NCBI GenBank assembly: GCA_003164415.1
Contig: PLTK01000118.1
Location: 727 to 13,150 of the forward strand
Source: Methanobacterium sp.
GTDB lineage: Archaea; Methanobacteriota; Methanobacteria; Methanobacteriales; Methanobacteriaceae
DNA length: 12,424 nt
Direction of reading: 5' to 3'
The position numbers and the translations under genes were made by a program. Under the pieces are notes generated by a model that was not told where the DNA came from, did no database searches, and was given only the letters and a program-made list of their open reading frames with translations. Each line of letters opens with the position of its first letter. The first letter of the stretch is position 1. Shown here piece by piece: positions 1 to 6,473 of this stretch.

Positions 1-1926
1 GGAAAGACAGTTCTTGGAATAATGCCTGCATTAAAGGCCGTTTTGAATGGTGGTAAAGCAGTTTATGCTGTTCCCCTAATCTCAATACAGAACGAAAAAG
101 TAAAGGAGTTTAAGAAGTTTGAAAAATTCGGGATCAAAGTTGGAAAACATCCATCCTCTGCTGATCTTGCAGTTATGGTCTTTGAATCCTTTGACGCCAT
201 CACAAGATTTTCATGGAACACCCTCAGAGATATTGATCTTCTGGTTGTTGATGAATTTCACATGATTGGTGAGTACTCAAGGGGACCTACAATGGAATGT
301 GCCATAACACGTTCAAGAATATTAAACCAAAGTATGAGAATCATTGCACTTTCAGCAACTCTTCAGAATATGAATGAACTTTCCTCATGGTTAGATGCAC
401 ATGTTGTTCAACACGATTATCGTCCCGTCCCACTCTACAAGGATGTGTTGAATACCGAAGAGATGGAAACAAAAAATAAGAACAACGTAATTGTAAAGAT
501 CCTTAACAAATCCATTGAAGAATCCTCACAGGCACTGGTCTTCGTATCAACAAGAAGATTTACAGAATCCCTTGCAAAATACACATCAGGAAAGATCAAA
601 AGAAAAATATCCAGTAAACAAAAAGCTGTGTTTAGAGATGTGAGCCAGAAAATATTAGACGTTCCCAGAAAAAGAGGGTCACTACCAACCGAAGTTTGTC
701 TAAAACTTGCTGAATGTGTTGAAAACGGTGTTGCATTCCACCATGCAGGATTATTCGACAAACAAAAGGAAATAATAGAAGATGAATTCCGTGCAGGTAA
801 TCTTCTAATGATAACAGCCACACCAAGTTTGATGTACGGTGTTAACCTGCCCTCAAAGAACGTTGTTATAAGGGATTACACAAGATGGACAAGCCAAGGG
901 CCGCAACCAATCCCAGTATTTGATTATGAACAGATGTCTGGTCGTGCAGGAAGACCTGGATACGATACAGAAGGTTATTCATATCTCATAGCAAAAAGTG
1001 TTGATGAAGCTTACAACCTGAAAGATCACTATGTATATGGCGAAATAGAAACAACCAACTCCAAACTAATAGAAAATAGAGATGCTGTTTACAGACAGAT
1101 TATTACACAAATAGCATCAACATTAGCTAAAAAACCTGCAGATCTTCTTGAATTTTTCGGTAAAACTTTTTATGGATTCCAGATGGAACACAATGAATAT
1201 TCAGGATCCCTTGGCATAGATTCCATGGAATATGAAATTAACAACTCACTGGAATTCCTGGTACAAAATGGCATAATTCAACCCACACCCGACGGACTTA
1301 AAACAACAGCATTTGGAATGCTCATTGCTAAAAGTAACTATGCTGTAGAAACCGCGGTTAGACTTCGGGAATTTTTAAGCAGATCCACAGAAATTGATAC
1401 AAGCCAACTTATTTATGAGATATGTAAAACCCCTGATATGCCCAGAATAAGTTTCAAAGGACGTAAAAGTAAAGAACCAGTAAGGGACAAATTAAATAAA
1501 GCAGGGGTTTTTGTGGTTGATATAGGAAACAACGAAGGAACAGCAGCCACACTAATGGAATGGATGGATGAGAGAAATGAATATGAAATTGAAAATGCAT
1601 TCAATGTATACGCTGCATCAACTCGAAGATCAGCCTATGAAGCCTCTCTTTTAATAAAGTTCTTTAAAAATATTTGTAACATCATGAATTTTTATTCCGG
1701 ATTAGATATGCTTGACATGTTATCAGCAAGACTGTACTACGGTGTAAAACCAGACATTGTTCCAATGGTTGTGAGCATTAAGAGATTAGGAAGAAAACGA
1801 GCCAGATCGCTTGTTAAAACATTTGGGAAAGATTTGAAATATGTAACTCGTGATCAACTGGTGAAAATAGATGGAATTGGTCCTAAAACAGCTGAAGCAA
1901 TACTTGAAAAGTACAGTGAGAACTAA
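1..1926 (+). CDS. hel308: Hel308-type superfamily 2 DNA helicase (5' end outside window)
   Basis: This is an ATP-dependent 3'-5' DNA helicase of the Hel308/Hjm family, which acts on forked and stalled replication intermediates. The frame is open from base 1, where GKT is the tail of Walker A, so the first ATG (22) is not the real start; about 50 residues are probably missing. Motifs in order: DEFH Walker B (250-261), SAT followed by LQN (from 352), the RPVPL strand, an LVFVSTRR strand, HHAGL, a TPSLMYGVNLP motif V, and QMSGRAGRPG motif VI (931-960). The C-terminus carries helix-hairpin-helix DNA-binding segments with an RAR-like element (1798-1806) and DGIGPKTA (about 1870-1893). The 641 residues seen plus the missing part match the family's usual 690-720. 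DEFH replaces the more common DEIH/DECH. DUF2115 genes follow 49 bases downstream. Family assignment is confident; the exact substrate is known only from relatives. Confidence 0.93.
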   Translation, partial: GKTVLGIMPALKAVLNGGKAVYAVPLISIQNEKVKEFKKFEKFGIKVGKHPSSADLAVMVFESFDAITRFSWNTLRDIDLLVVDEFHMIGEYSRGPTMECAITRSRILNQSMRIIALSATLQNMNELSSWLDAHVVQHDYRPVPLYKDVLNTEEMETKNKNNVIVKILNKSIEESSQALVFVSTRRFTESLAKYTSGKIKRKISSKQKAVFRDVSQKILDVPRKRGSLPTEVCLKLAECVENGVAFHHAGLFDKQKEIIEDEFRAGNLLMITATPSLMYGVNLPSKNVVIRDYTRWTSQGPQPIPVFDYEQMSGRAGRPGYDTEGYSYLIAKSVDEAYNLKDHYVYGEIETTNSKLIENRDAVYRQIITQIASTLAKKPADLLEFFGKTFYGFQMEHNEYSGSLGIDSMEYEINNSLEFLVQNGIIQPTPDGLKTTAFGMLIAKSNYAVETAVRLREFLSRSTEIDTSQLIYEICKTPDMPRISFKGRKSKEPVRDKLNKAGVFVVDIGNNEGTAATLMEWMDERNEYEIENAFNVYAASTRRSAYEASLLIKFFKNICNIMNFYSGLDMLDMLSARLYYGVKPDIVPMVVSIKRLGRKRARSLVKTFGKDLKYVTRDQLVKIDGIGPKTAEAILEKYSEN

Positions 1927-1975
1927 TTAAACATAGAATTTAATTTAACTGAAAATAATATTTACGGGAAAAAAT

Positions 1976-2509
1976 ATGATCATGGAAGTAGAATTTGATG
2001 ATATAGATTTAACCAAGCAGGATTTATTAGATCTATTAAAAGCAGAGGCAACTAAAATCCATATAACGCATATAATGAAGGCTTGTAATCACTTGATAAG
2101 TGAAGGAAAGTATGTACAGACCAATTATCGTAGAAAATTTTATGATGCCTATGTTAGGAGTTTTATTTTAAGGGTTAAGGAAATTAAAGAAGATAAAAAT
2201 TTATATCCCGAATCTGTAGATATAAAAGAGCTTAAAAAATCTTTAAAACAACTTAACGAACAGGAAATTAGGATGAGTGAGCTTTATCCAACCGATCCAT
2301 ATTTTCCTATAATCTACCAAATAATTTCTATTTACACAAGTTTTGTGCTAGATGAACCTATACATGTGGTTGGATCCGAATTTCCAGGTGGTTTTAAGGT
2401 TAAATTTGAAGATGGAAAATATCTGTGTCCTGTAAAAGAAAAACAGGAGAACAACCCCAATGCTGTGTGCGGCTTCTGTATAGCTGAACAGGACCCAAAA
2501 TTACAATAA
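1976..2509 (+). CDS. DUF2115 (UPF0305) family protein, copy 1
   Basis: A 177-residue soluble protein of the methanogen-restricted DUF2115 family; function unknown. The C-terminus carries the family signature CPVKxKQxNNPxAxCxFC with Cys at 151, 165 and 168, a likely metal site (inference), preceded by a GxxFPGGF segment. The N-terminal two thirds look helical and rich in charged residues; no signal peptide or membrane segment is seen. The start at 1976 gives MIMEVEF; an in-frame ATG at 1982 is an alternative, and the only upstream purine patch (CGGGAA, 1965-1970) does not decide between them. It lies 49 bases after hel308 on the same strand with no clear terminator between, so co-transcription is plausible. 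It is paralogous to the next gene (2592-3122), with the three cysteines at identical positions. Confidence 0.85.
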   Translation: MIMEVEFDDIDLTKQDLLDLLKAEATKIHITHIMKACNHLISEGKYVQTNYRRKFYDAYVRSFILRVKEIKEDKNLYPESVDIKELKKSLKQLNEQEIRMSELYPTDPYFPIIYQIISIYTSFVLDEPIHVVGSEFPGGFKVKFEDGKYLCPVKEKQENNPNAVCGFCIAEQDPKLQ

Positions 2510-2531
2510 AAAAAAGTTTAAAAAATTAATT

Positions 2532-2554
2532 TGGAGTTTTAAAGTTCCATTTTT
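2532..2554 (+). terminator. Weak hairpin plus T-run after DUF2115 copy 1
   Basis: TGGAGTT pairs with AGTTCCA (two G-T wobbles) around a short loop and is followed directly by five Ts, with further T-runs to 2578. This fits a weak archaeal U-rich terminator or processing site between the two DUF2115 genes. It lies 22 bases after the stop codon. The stem is weak, so read-through is likely. Confidence 0.3.
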
Positions 2555-2583
2555 CCTAATTTTTTAATTTAGTTTTTTAGGAA
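2553..2583 (+). promoter_or_regulatory. Inverted repeat covering the ribosome binding site of DUF2115 copy 2
   Basis: TTCCTAA (2553-2559) and TTAGGAA (2577-2583) form a perfect 7-bp inverted repeat with a T-rich 17-base loop. The right arm contains AGGAA, the only purine-rich candidate ribosome binding site for the ATG at 2592. In the RNA the left arm could mask it. This is an inference from pairing alone. Confidence 0.35.
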
Positions 2584-2591
2584 GTATTAAT

Positions 2592-3122
2592 ATGATTAAA
2601 AATCTTGATGATCTCGTTGATAATTCTAGAATAACCAAGAATCATCTTAGGGACATGCTCAAAGCAGAGGCAAAAAATATTCATATGGATGACATTATGC
2701 TTGCATCATCATTTTTAAGGGAAGATGCCAAGTACATGCCCGCATCCTATAGGCAGGATTATATAGAAAGATTTTCCATGATATTTTTTAAAAAAATAAA
2801 AGATGTTAAAGAGGATATAAACAATTATACAGGTGATGTAGACACCAAAGAAATTAAAGAGTTTCTTAAAGTGATTAAAATACAACATGACGATGCAAAA
2901 GGAAAAAATGAAAGATGTTTTGTGAGAATTGCAAGGATAATCTCTACTTACACAACCTTTGTACTTGAAAACCCTATCCATCCCGTTGGAACGAGATTTC
3001 CAGGTGGTTTCATTCTTTACATCCAGGATGGTATTTATTACTGTCCAGTGAAAAAAAATCAAGAAAATAATCCAAGTGCATTGTGCAAGTTCTGTGTATC
3101 TGTTCAAGATGAATATATATGA
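2592..3122 (+). CDS. DUF2115 (UPF0305) family protein, copy 2
   Basis: A 176-residue paralog of the preceding gene, function unknown. It shares the N-terminal LKAEAxxIHxxxIM segment, the GxxFPGGF element and the C-terminal cluster CPVKxxQENNPxAxCxFC, with Cys at 151, 165 and 168 exactly as in copy 1. The rest has diverged strongly, so the duplication is old. The conserved cysteines suggest a shared metal-binding C-terminal knot (inference). The ATG at 2592 is the first in frame; the nearby AGGA sequence at 2579 is a weak ribosome binding site inside an inverted repeat. It is 82 bases after copy 1 on the same strand and converges with the minus-strand gene ending at 3147, leaving 24 bases between the stops. 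Confidence 0.85.
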   Translation: MIKNLDDLVDNSRITKNHLRDMLKAEAKNIHMDDIMLASSFLREDAKYMPASYRQDYIERFSMIFFKKIKDVKEDINNYTGDVDTKEIKEFLKVIKIQHDDAKGKNERCFVRIARIISTYTTFVLENPIHPVGTRFPGGFILYIQDGIYYCPVKKNQENNPSALCKFCVSVQDEYI

Positions 3123-3146
3123 TATATCAAATAAAATTATTCCATT

Positions 3147-3446
3147 CTATTTTTCCTTAAAAATTGAAATCCATGTAACTTTGACCTTTTCCTTTTTCTT
3201 AAGCATTATCATATCTAAAAGTTCAATCTTATCCTCAAATTCATCACTGTATCGATCCTTGAACTCTTTCCATTTTTCAATATCTTGCAGTGTCCAATCT
3301 TCAATTTCACCATCTTCAATTTCATGAATCCATTTATCAAGTTTTGAATGGTTAATATTTTCCAGGGCAAGGCATAATTTATCCTCTATAATTTTAGCAC
3401 CCTTCTCCCTATCATGGATTTGGTTAGCTTTTTTGATTTTATTCAT
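3147..3446 (-). CDS. Strongly diverged DUF488-like protein
   Basis: A 99-residue acidic/basic-rich soluble protein, not clearly assigned by any catalytic motif. Comparing it with the DUF488 gene just upstream (3555-3884) shows the same skeleton: an initial MxKIK, a G-x-x-I-x-x-D-x-L segment (residues 16-24), KLDxWxxEI (35-43), then FKxxYxxE (62-69) and a K-x-EL helix. The family's arginine motif VDRLWxRG is replaced by EDKLCLALEN (21-30) and the ELRxxFGHD segment by an acidic stretch, so the conserved polar site is gone. It may be a binding or regulatory derivative, or a decaying copy whose frame is still intact. The ATG at 3446 has no good ribosome binding site; an AT-rich TATA-like stretch about 25-30 bases upstream would fit a leaderless mRNA. 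It lies 108 bases after the DUF488 gene on the same strand. Confidence 0.7.
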   Translation of the reverse strand: MNKIKKANQIHDREKGAKIIEDKLCLALENINHSKLDKWIHEIEDGEIEDWTLQDIEKWKEFKDRYSDEFEDKIELLDMIMLKKKEKVKVTWISIFKEK

Positions 3447-3554
3447 TGTAATATTACCATTAAAAAATTATTTAATTGCAGAAATTTAATTAATTATTCA
3501 TCCTTGTATTCTTGAAATATCCAGTTTAACTTGTTTGGTTAGTTTTTTAAGTAA

Positions 3555-3884
3555 TTATAATAGTACAACGGCATAATTATATTTCTCATCTTTATCCGAG
3601 TAAACAAGAGTAATTGTATGGTTAAACTTTTCTAACATTTTCAACTGTTTAATTAACTCTTTTTTATTTTTAAGTTCCTTTAGATATTTTTCTTTAAAAG
3701 TGTCATAATTTTTCGAATCGTGTCCAAACATCTTCCTGAGTTCGCTGCTTGGTGCTATTTCTTTCATCCAGAGATCCAATTTAGCATTTTTTTTGGATAA
3801 CCCTCGAAGCCACAACCTATCAACCAGTATTCTAAAACCATCACCACTATCTGGATCTTGATAGGATCTTTTGATCTTGAACAT
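3555..3884 (-). CDS. DUF488 (YeaO-like) family protein
   Basis: A 109-residue cytoplasmic protein of the DUF488/YeaO family, for which no reaction is firmly established. The diagnostic blocks are present: KIKRSYxxPxxxDGFRILVDRLWLRG (residues 3-28; most members have LWPRG), DLWMKEIAP (37-45), ELRKMFGHD (48-56), FKEKY (63-67), and the terminal TLVYSDKDExxNYAVVL (92-108). It stops a few residues sooner than typical members (about 115-120), and the usual His or Gln before AVVL is Tyr, but the fold should be complete. The ATG at 3884 lacks a ribosome binding site; a TATA-like element 24-31 bases upstream suggests a leaderless transcript. A degenerate paralog lies immediately downstream on the same strand. 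Confidence 0.88.
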   Translation of the reverse strand: MFKIKRSYQDPDSGDGFRILVDRLWLRGLSKKNAKLDLWMKEIAPSSELRKMFGHDSKNYDTFKEKYLKELKNKKELIKQLKMLEKFNHTITLVYSDKDEKYNYAVVLL

Positions 3885-3907
3885 AGTATTATATTATGTT
3901 TTTTTTG

Positions 3908-3915
3908 ATAATTAT
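3908..3915 (-). promoter_or_regulatory. TATA-like box for the DUF488 gene, probable leaderless start
   Basis: ATAATTAT sits 24-31 bases upstream of the ATG at 3884 on the minus strand. This is the usual archaeal distance from TATA box to transcription start, and there is no purine-rich ribosome binding site between them, so transcription probably begins at or next to the start codon. Confidence 0.35.
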
Positions 3916-4166
3916 TTTTTTGCAAATAAATTTTTGTATTAAATGATTAACCAGTTCTAAAAACAGAGCAGAATTTAAATTTGATACACCTAGTTTATTA
4001 TTCATAAAGTTTTTTTAATATTTTGTATTGGTTCTGAGTATCTTTTTATTGTGCATAAAAAAATGATTTAATAAATTTATGATTTTAGATAGTTATGGTA
4101 AGAATAATGTTTATATGGATTAATGTTCTCTGATTACGATTCAAAAGGTTGTCTATCCATTTTTAA

Positions 4167-4195
4167 AGTTTGGTTTTTTTTATTATTACCAAACT
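4167..4195 (+). repeat. Perfect 8-bp inverted repeat with T-rich loop
   Basis: AGTTTGGT (4167-4174) and ACCAAACT (4188-4195) pair perfectly around a 13-base loop of Ts and As. Both strands would fold equally. The T-run is in the loop, not after the stem, so it does not look like a standard terminator; it could be a regulator site or part of an RNA. Confidence 0.4.
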
Positions 4196-4240
4196 ATATA
4201 CCATAGTAAGATCAATAGGAACTTGAAGTAAAATTTTAGA

Positions 4241-4313
4241 GAATATTCATAGAAAATATTGATATCAATTTTCATATATAAAATTTCTATTTCTTAATGG
4301 AACTTATTCCATT
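4241..4313 (+). promoter_or_regulatory. Promoter of the coiled-coil gene with flanking palindromes
   Basis: The TATA box is CATATATAAA (core 4275-4282), predicting transcription start near 4302-4306. A perfect palindrome AATGGAA-CTTA-TTCCATT (4296-4313) covers that start position. Immediately upstream of the TATA box lies TGATATCA (4260-4267) flanked by GAAAAT and ATTTTC arms with a 2-base offset, and farther up GAATATTC (4241-4248). Sites on either side of the TATA box and over the start are where archaeal repressors commonly bind; that role is inferred. Confidence 0.5.
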
Positions 4314-4344
4314 TTATTAATGAATATATATTGGAGAGGATAGT

Positions 4345-4848
4345 ATAAGCGATTTAAACGATTTTTTAGAGGCATCGGGCAAAATTAAAGAGATAGGTAA
4401 TTTTGACGAAAAAATAATCAATTATGAAAACGAATTGAGTACTCTAGAATCTGAAAGAACCAATTCTCAGCTTCGAGTTGCTAAAGCAGAGAATACACTC
4501 ATGGAATTAAAAGAAAGTTTACCAAGTTCCAATGGTGTTGAACTTAAAATAGAAAAGTGCGATACAGAACTTAAAGAGCTTTTGGAGAATATAGCACTCC
4601 TAGATAATAAGATCACCGAAAAGAGTAGTGCAAAGGATGATATTCAATTAGAAAGAGATGAACTAGTTAAAAAGAGTTTGATGATACTTCATTCAACCAT
4701 GAAAAAAGAACATCAAAAAGCAGATAAGGAACATGCTCGCTATGTTGAATTATACACCAAAGAAAGGGCGAAAAAACATGATCTTGAACGTAAAATGATG
4801 AATCTTAAGATGATGGTCTATAAAAGCTATGGTTTAAGATTAATTTAA
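4345..4848 (+). CDS. Coiled-coil hypothetical protein, apparent AUA start codon
   Basis: I do not recognise the family. The product is a 167-residue, highly charged, almost wholly alpha-helical protein; heptad-like Leu/Ile spacing with Glu and Lys runs from about residue 20 to 160 predicts a long coiled coil. There is no cysteine cluster, signal peptide or obvious membrane segment apart from the C-terminal end YKSYGLRLI. The frame is open from the TGA at 4321. The only ribosome binding site, GGAGAGG (4333-4339), is five bases from ATA at 4345, giving (M)SDLNDFLEASGKIKEIG, a natural N-terminus. No ATG, GTG or TTG occurs in frame before TTG 4435, which has no ribosome binding site and would remove 30 residues of good coding sequence. 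Either AUA is used to start or a former ATG has mutated. A TATA box at 4275-4282 drives it alone. Confidence 0.65.
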   Translation: MSDLNDFLEASGKIKEIGNFDEKIINYENELSTLESERTNSQLRVAKAENTLMELKESLPSSNGVELKIEKCDTELKELLENIALLDNKITEKSSAKDDIQLERDELVKKSLMILHSTMKKEHQKADKEHARYVELYTKERAKKHDLERKMMNLKMMVYKSYGLRLI

Positions 4849-4930
4849 ACCATTCAATATCTATGAAGTTTAATTTTACTAATCTTTCGATGAATTATTC
4901 TGGAATTTCCAAAATGTAAATCTGTTATAT

Positions 4931-4944
4931 TTTTCATATATAAA
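4931..4944 (+). promoter_or_regulatory. Orphan TATA element, 14-base repeat of 4269-4282
   Basis: TTTTCATATATAAA is identical to the promoter 14-mer of the coiled-coil gene, but no gene on the plus strand follows for well over 1 kb. Twenty bases upstream is TGGAA-T-TTCCA, resembling the TGGAA/TTCCA arms in the other promoter. It could drive an unannotated RNA starting near 4965, or be chance in AT-rich DNA. Confidence 0.3.
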
Positions 4945-5063
4945 TCTATATTTTTATTATATTTTTAATCCATTTTTTACAACTAATCCCAATGATATAA
5001 TTGTTATTCTATTATTATTTCAACATAAGTAACTTTTAGAAGATTTAAAGAGCCAAGAGTATC

Positions 5064-5088
5064 TATAAATCATTGATATGATTTTATA
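5064..5088 (+). repeat. Imperfect 10-bp hairpin with TGAT loop
   Basis: TATAAATCAT (5064-5073) pairs with ATGATTTTATA (5078-5088) with one bulged T; the inner 7 bp are perfect and the loop is TGAT. CAAG at about 5054 and CTTG at about 5092 can extend it. It lies about 100 bases after the orphan TATA element. Confidence 0.35.
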
Positions 5089-5218
5089 AGCCTTGAGTTT
5101 ATGATATTAATCTGTTATAATCGGTTAAAATATTTAATACATTTTATTGTCCATTTTAATATTTCGTTTGACAATTCTAGACAATTTTTTATTAAATTGA
5201 TTATATACAGGTTTTGTT

Positions 5219-5226
5219 AAAAAAAA
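5219..5226 (-). terminator. T8 run after the methyltransferase gene
   Basis: On the minus strand eight consecutive Ts occur 28 bases after the stop codon of the methyltransferase. Short U-runs suffice for termination in archaea. No strong stem precedes it. Confidence 0.4.
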
Positions 5227-5253
5227 GATACTATTTAAAGATTTAAAGGGGTT

Positions 5254-6120
5254 TTATACCTTTTCTGCAAAAATGATCCTCTCAATAGGAGTTGATGCTA
5301 AAGTTCTGCCTGTTGTATTCACATATTTATCTATTAAATCTTTGACTTCGACATCTTCAATAATTTTATAATCATATTCCTCTAGAAATTGAGGCCATTT
5401 CTCAGGATTCATGCCAAAAATCCAAATCTTTTCCTCTACAAATCTTTTGTAGGCATCTTCCATACCATACAAATTACTGCCATCAAGAAAATCCTTCCTT
5501 ACATAAGTAAAAGCAATTTTACTACCCTTATGGGCGTGAGAAAGAAAATCAAATATTTGTTTTATACTTTTTTCTTCTAAATACTGAGTTACAGCTTCCC
5601 ATATAAAGAAGATCTGTTTATTATTGGAGTATCCATTTTTTTCAAGTGCTTCACCAATATCTTCATGATCAAAATCTATACCAATACCCTTTATATTATC
5701 TGGAATTGAATCGACTATCTCTTTTAATCTTATTTGTTTAGATTTGATGATCACATTTTGGTCAAGTTCCCAAATAGGTAAATTAGTTATTGAATCAAGA
5801 GTATAGACAAGGGTATCTAATCCCGCACCTAGATTCACCACTCCATCTATTTGACTGCTCATTTCATTTAATTTATCCCGTATATATCTTTTTCTGCAGA
5901 GTATTCCTGCCCAAATACCGGGATTGGTTTTTTCGCTGTAATTTATCACCCAATTTCTAATAAATCCATATCGCATTACACTTGTCATTACCCGTATACT
6001 TAATGGCAGTATTTTAGGGGCTAAATCATCATCAATAATACGCTGATTCCTTGGAAAAAAATGTTCCACAGCAACAATAAATGTTGGATCTGCACCTGTT
6101 TTCGCAGCTGCTTCTGTCAT
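5254..6120 (-). CDS. TIGR00027-type SAM-dependent methyltransferase
   Basis: A 288-residue class I methyltransferase of the leucine carboxyl methyltransferase-like family (PF04072/TIGR00027), expected to move a methyl group from S-adenosylmethionine to an unknown acceptor. Visible motifs: VNLGAGLDTLVY (residues 95-106) binds SAM; WELD (117-120) supplies the acidic residue after strand 2; FDHED (150-154); WEAVTQYL (174-181) matches the family's WExVTxYL; and GRTLASTPIERI (271-282) is the C-terminal signature. Length is typical (260-300). The ATG at 6120 has an excellent GGAGA site five bases away. A TATA-like box lies near 6171-6180, so it is probably a single-gene unit with its own T8 terminator at 5219-5226. 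The family is commonest in bacteria and scattered in archaea, so acquisition by transfer is possible (inference). Substrates proposed for relatives are mostly small molecules; none can be read from context. Confidence 0.88.
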   Translation of the reverse strand: MTEAAAKTGADPTFIVAVEHFFPRNQRIIDDDLAPKILPLSIRVMTSVMRYGFIRNWVINYSEKTNPGIWAGILCRKRYIRDKLNEMSSQIDGVVNLGAGLDTLVYTLDSITNLPIWELDQNVIIKSKQIRLKEIVDSIPDNIKGIGIDFDHEDIGEALEKNGYSNNKQIFFIWEAVTQYLEEKSIKQIFDFLSHAHKGSKIAFTYVRKDFLDGSNLYGMEDAYKRFVEEKIWIFGMNPEKWPQFLEEYDYKIIEDVEVKDLIDKYVNTTGRTLASTPIERIIFAEKV

Positions 6121-6473
6121 AAAAATCTCCTTTTTTTAAGTTAGCATATTTTCTTTATCGATTTCTTAAATATAATATATGAATACTAGTTTTAGATTAA
6201 GTATAGGGTAGTGTTGATCATACCTTTAAAAACTAATCTGTTTGTTGTATGAATTTTTAATTATCAACCTAAATATTCATTATGAACATATTTAATATTC
6301 AATATTGGAATTGTTTTAATGATTTATTTTATATTTTTGATTTGTCATGATTAATAATAGAAAACTACATATTCTGTGTAAGTTTATTTATTATAATCAT
6401 TAAACTTGATGAAATAATCAATTATTGAGAAGCATAAAAACAAATTTTAAGAAATGATAAGGGAGGGAATAAT
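6121..6473. other. 353-base divergent gap: promoters and AT-rich palindromes
   Basis: The gap between the minus-strand methyltransferase and the plus-strand small cysteine protein. The methyltransferase promoter is the TATA-like stretch at 6167-6180, about 27 bases from a predicted short leader that contains GGAGA (6126-6130). A nested inverted repeat spans 6194-6239 (AGATTA/TAATCT outside, AGGGTA/TACCTT inside, TGATCA in the loop). AATAAT-CA-ATTATT (6413-6426) is a perfect palindrome 46 bases before the small gene. No credible coding frame is seen. Confidence 0.45.

Larger units (their letters stand above)
3885..4344. other. 460-base gap between divergent genes: promoters and palindromes
   Basis: A very AT-rich gap between the minus-strand DUF488 gene and the plus-strand coiled-coil gene. 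I see no credible coding frame in it. It holds a TATA-like box for the DUF488 gene near 3908, a U-rich-loop hairpin at 4167-4195, palindromes from 4241 to 4313, and the TATA box of the coiled-coil gene at 4275-4282. The stretch 3930-4160 shows nothing recognisable. Confidence 0.5.
4849..5253. other. 405-base gap with an orphan TATA element and hairpins
   Basis: No convincing coding frame on either strand. It contains TGGAATTTCCA (4901-4911), a second copy of the TATA-bearing 14-mer seen upstream of the coiled-coil gene (4931-4944), a hairpin at 5064-5088, a GACAATT direct repeat (5170-5176 and 5180-5186), and the probable terminator of the minus-strand methyltransferase at 5219-5226. Confidence 0.5.

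Noticed and set aside
435..826. Minus-strand open frames of 128 and 64 codons inside hel308
   Set aside because: They lie opposite the well-conserved helicase motifs in hel308, lack ribosome binding sites and encode no recognisable pattern.
2715..3107. Minus-strand 130-codon frame opposite DUF2115 copy 2
   Set aside because: The plus-strand frame carries the family's conserved cysteine signature; the minus frame is rich in Phe/Ile/Cys as expected from antisense of Lys/Glu-rich AT-rich coding sequence.
3076..3327. Plus-strand 83-codon frame overlapping the end of DUF2115 copy 2
   Set aside because: It is the antisense of the diverged DUF488 gene, is very Ser/Ile/Phe rich and has no ribosome binding site.
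4435..4848. TTG 4435 as the start of the coiled-coil gene
   Set aside because: There is no ribosome binding site before it, and the frame upstream to 4345 continues the same charged helical composition behind a strong GGAGAGG.
4254..5253. A CRISPR array or toxin-antitoxin pair in the central gaps
   Set aside because: I looked for regularly spaced repeats and for paired small genes with short overlap; only isolated palindromes and a single 14-base repeat are present.
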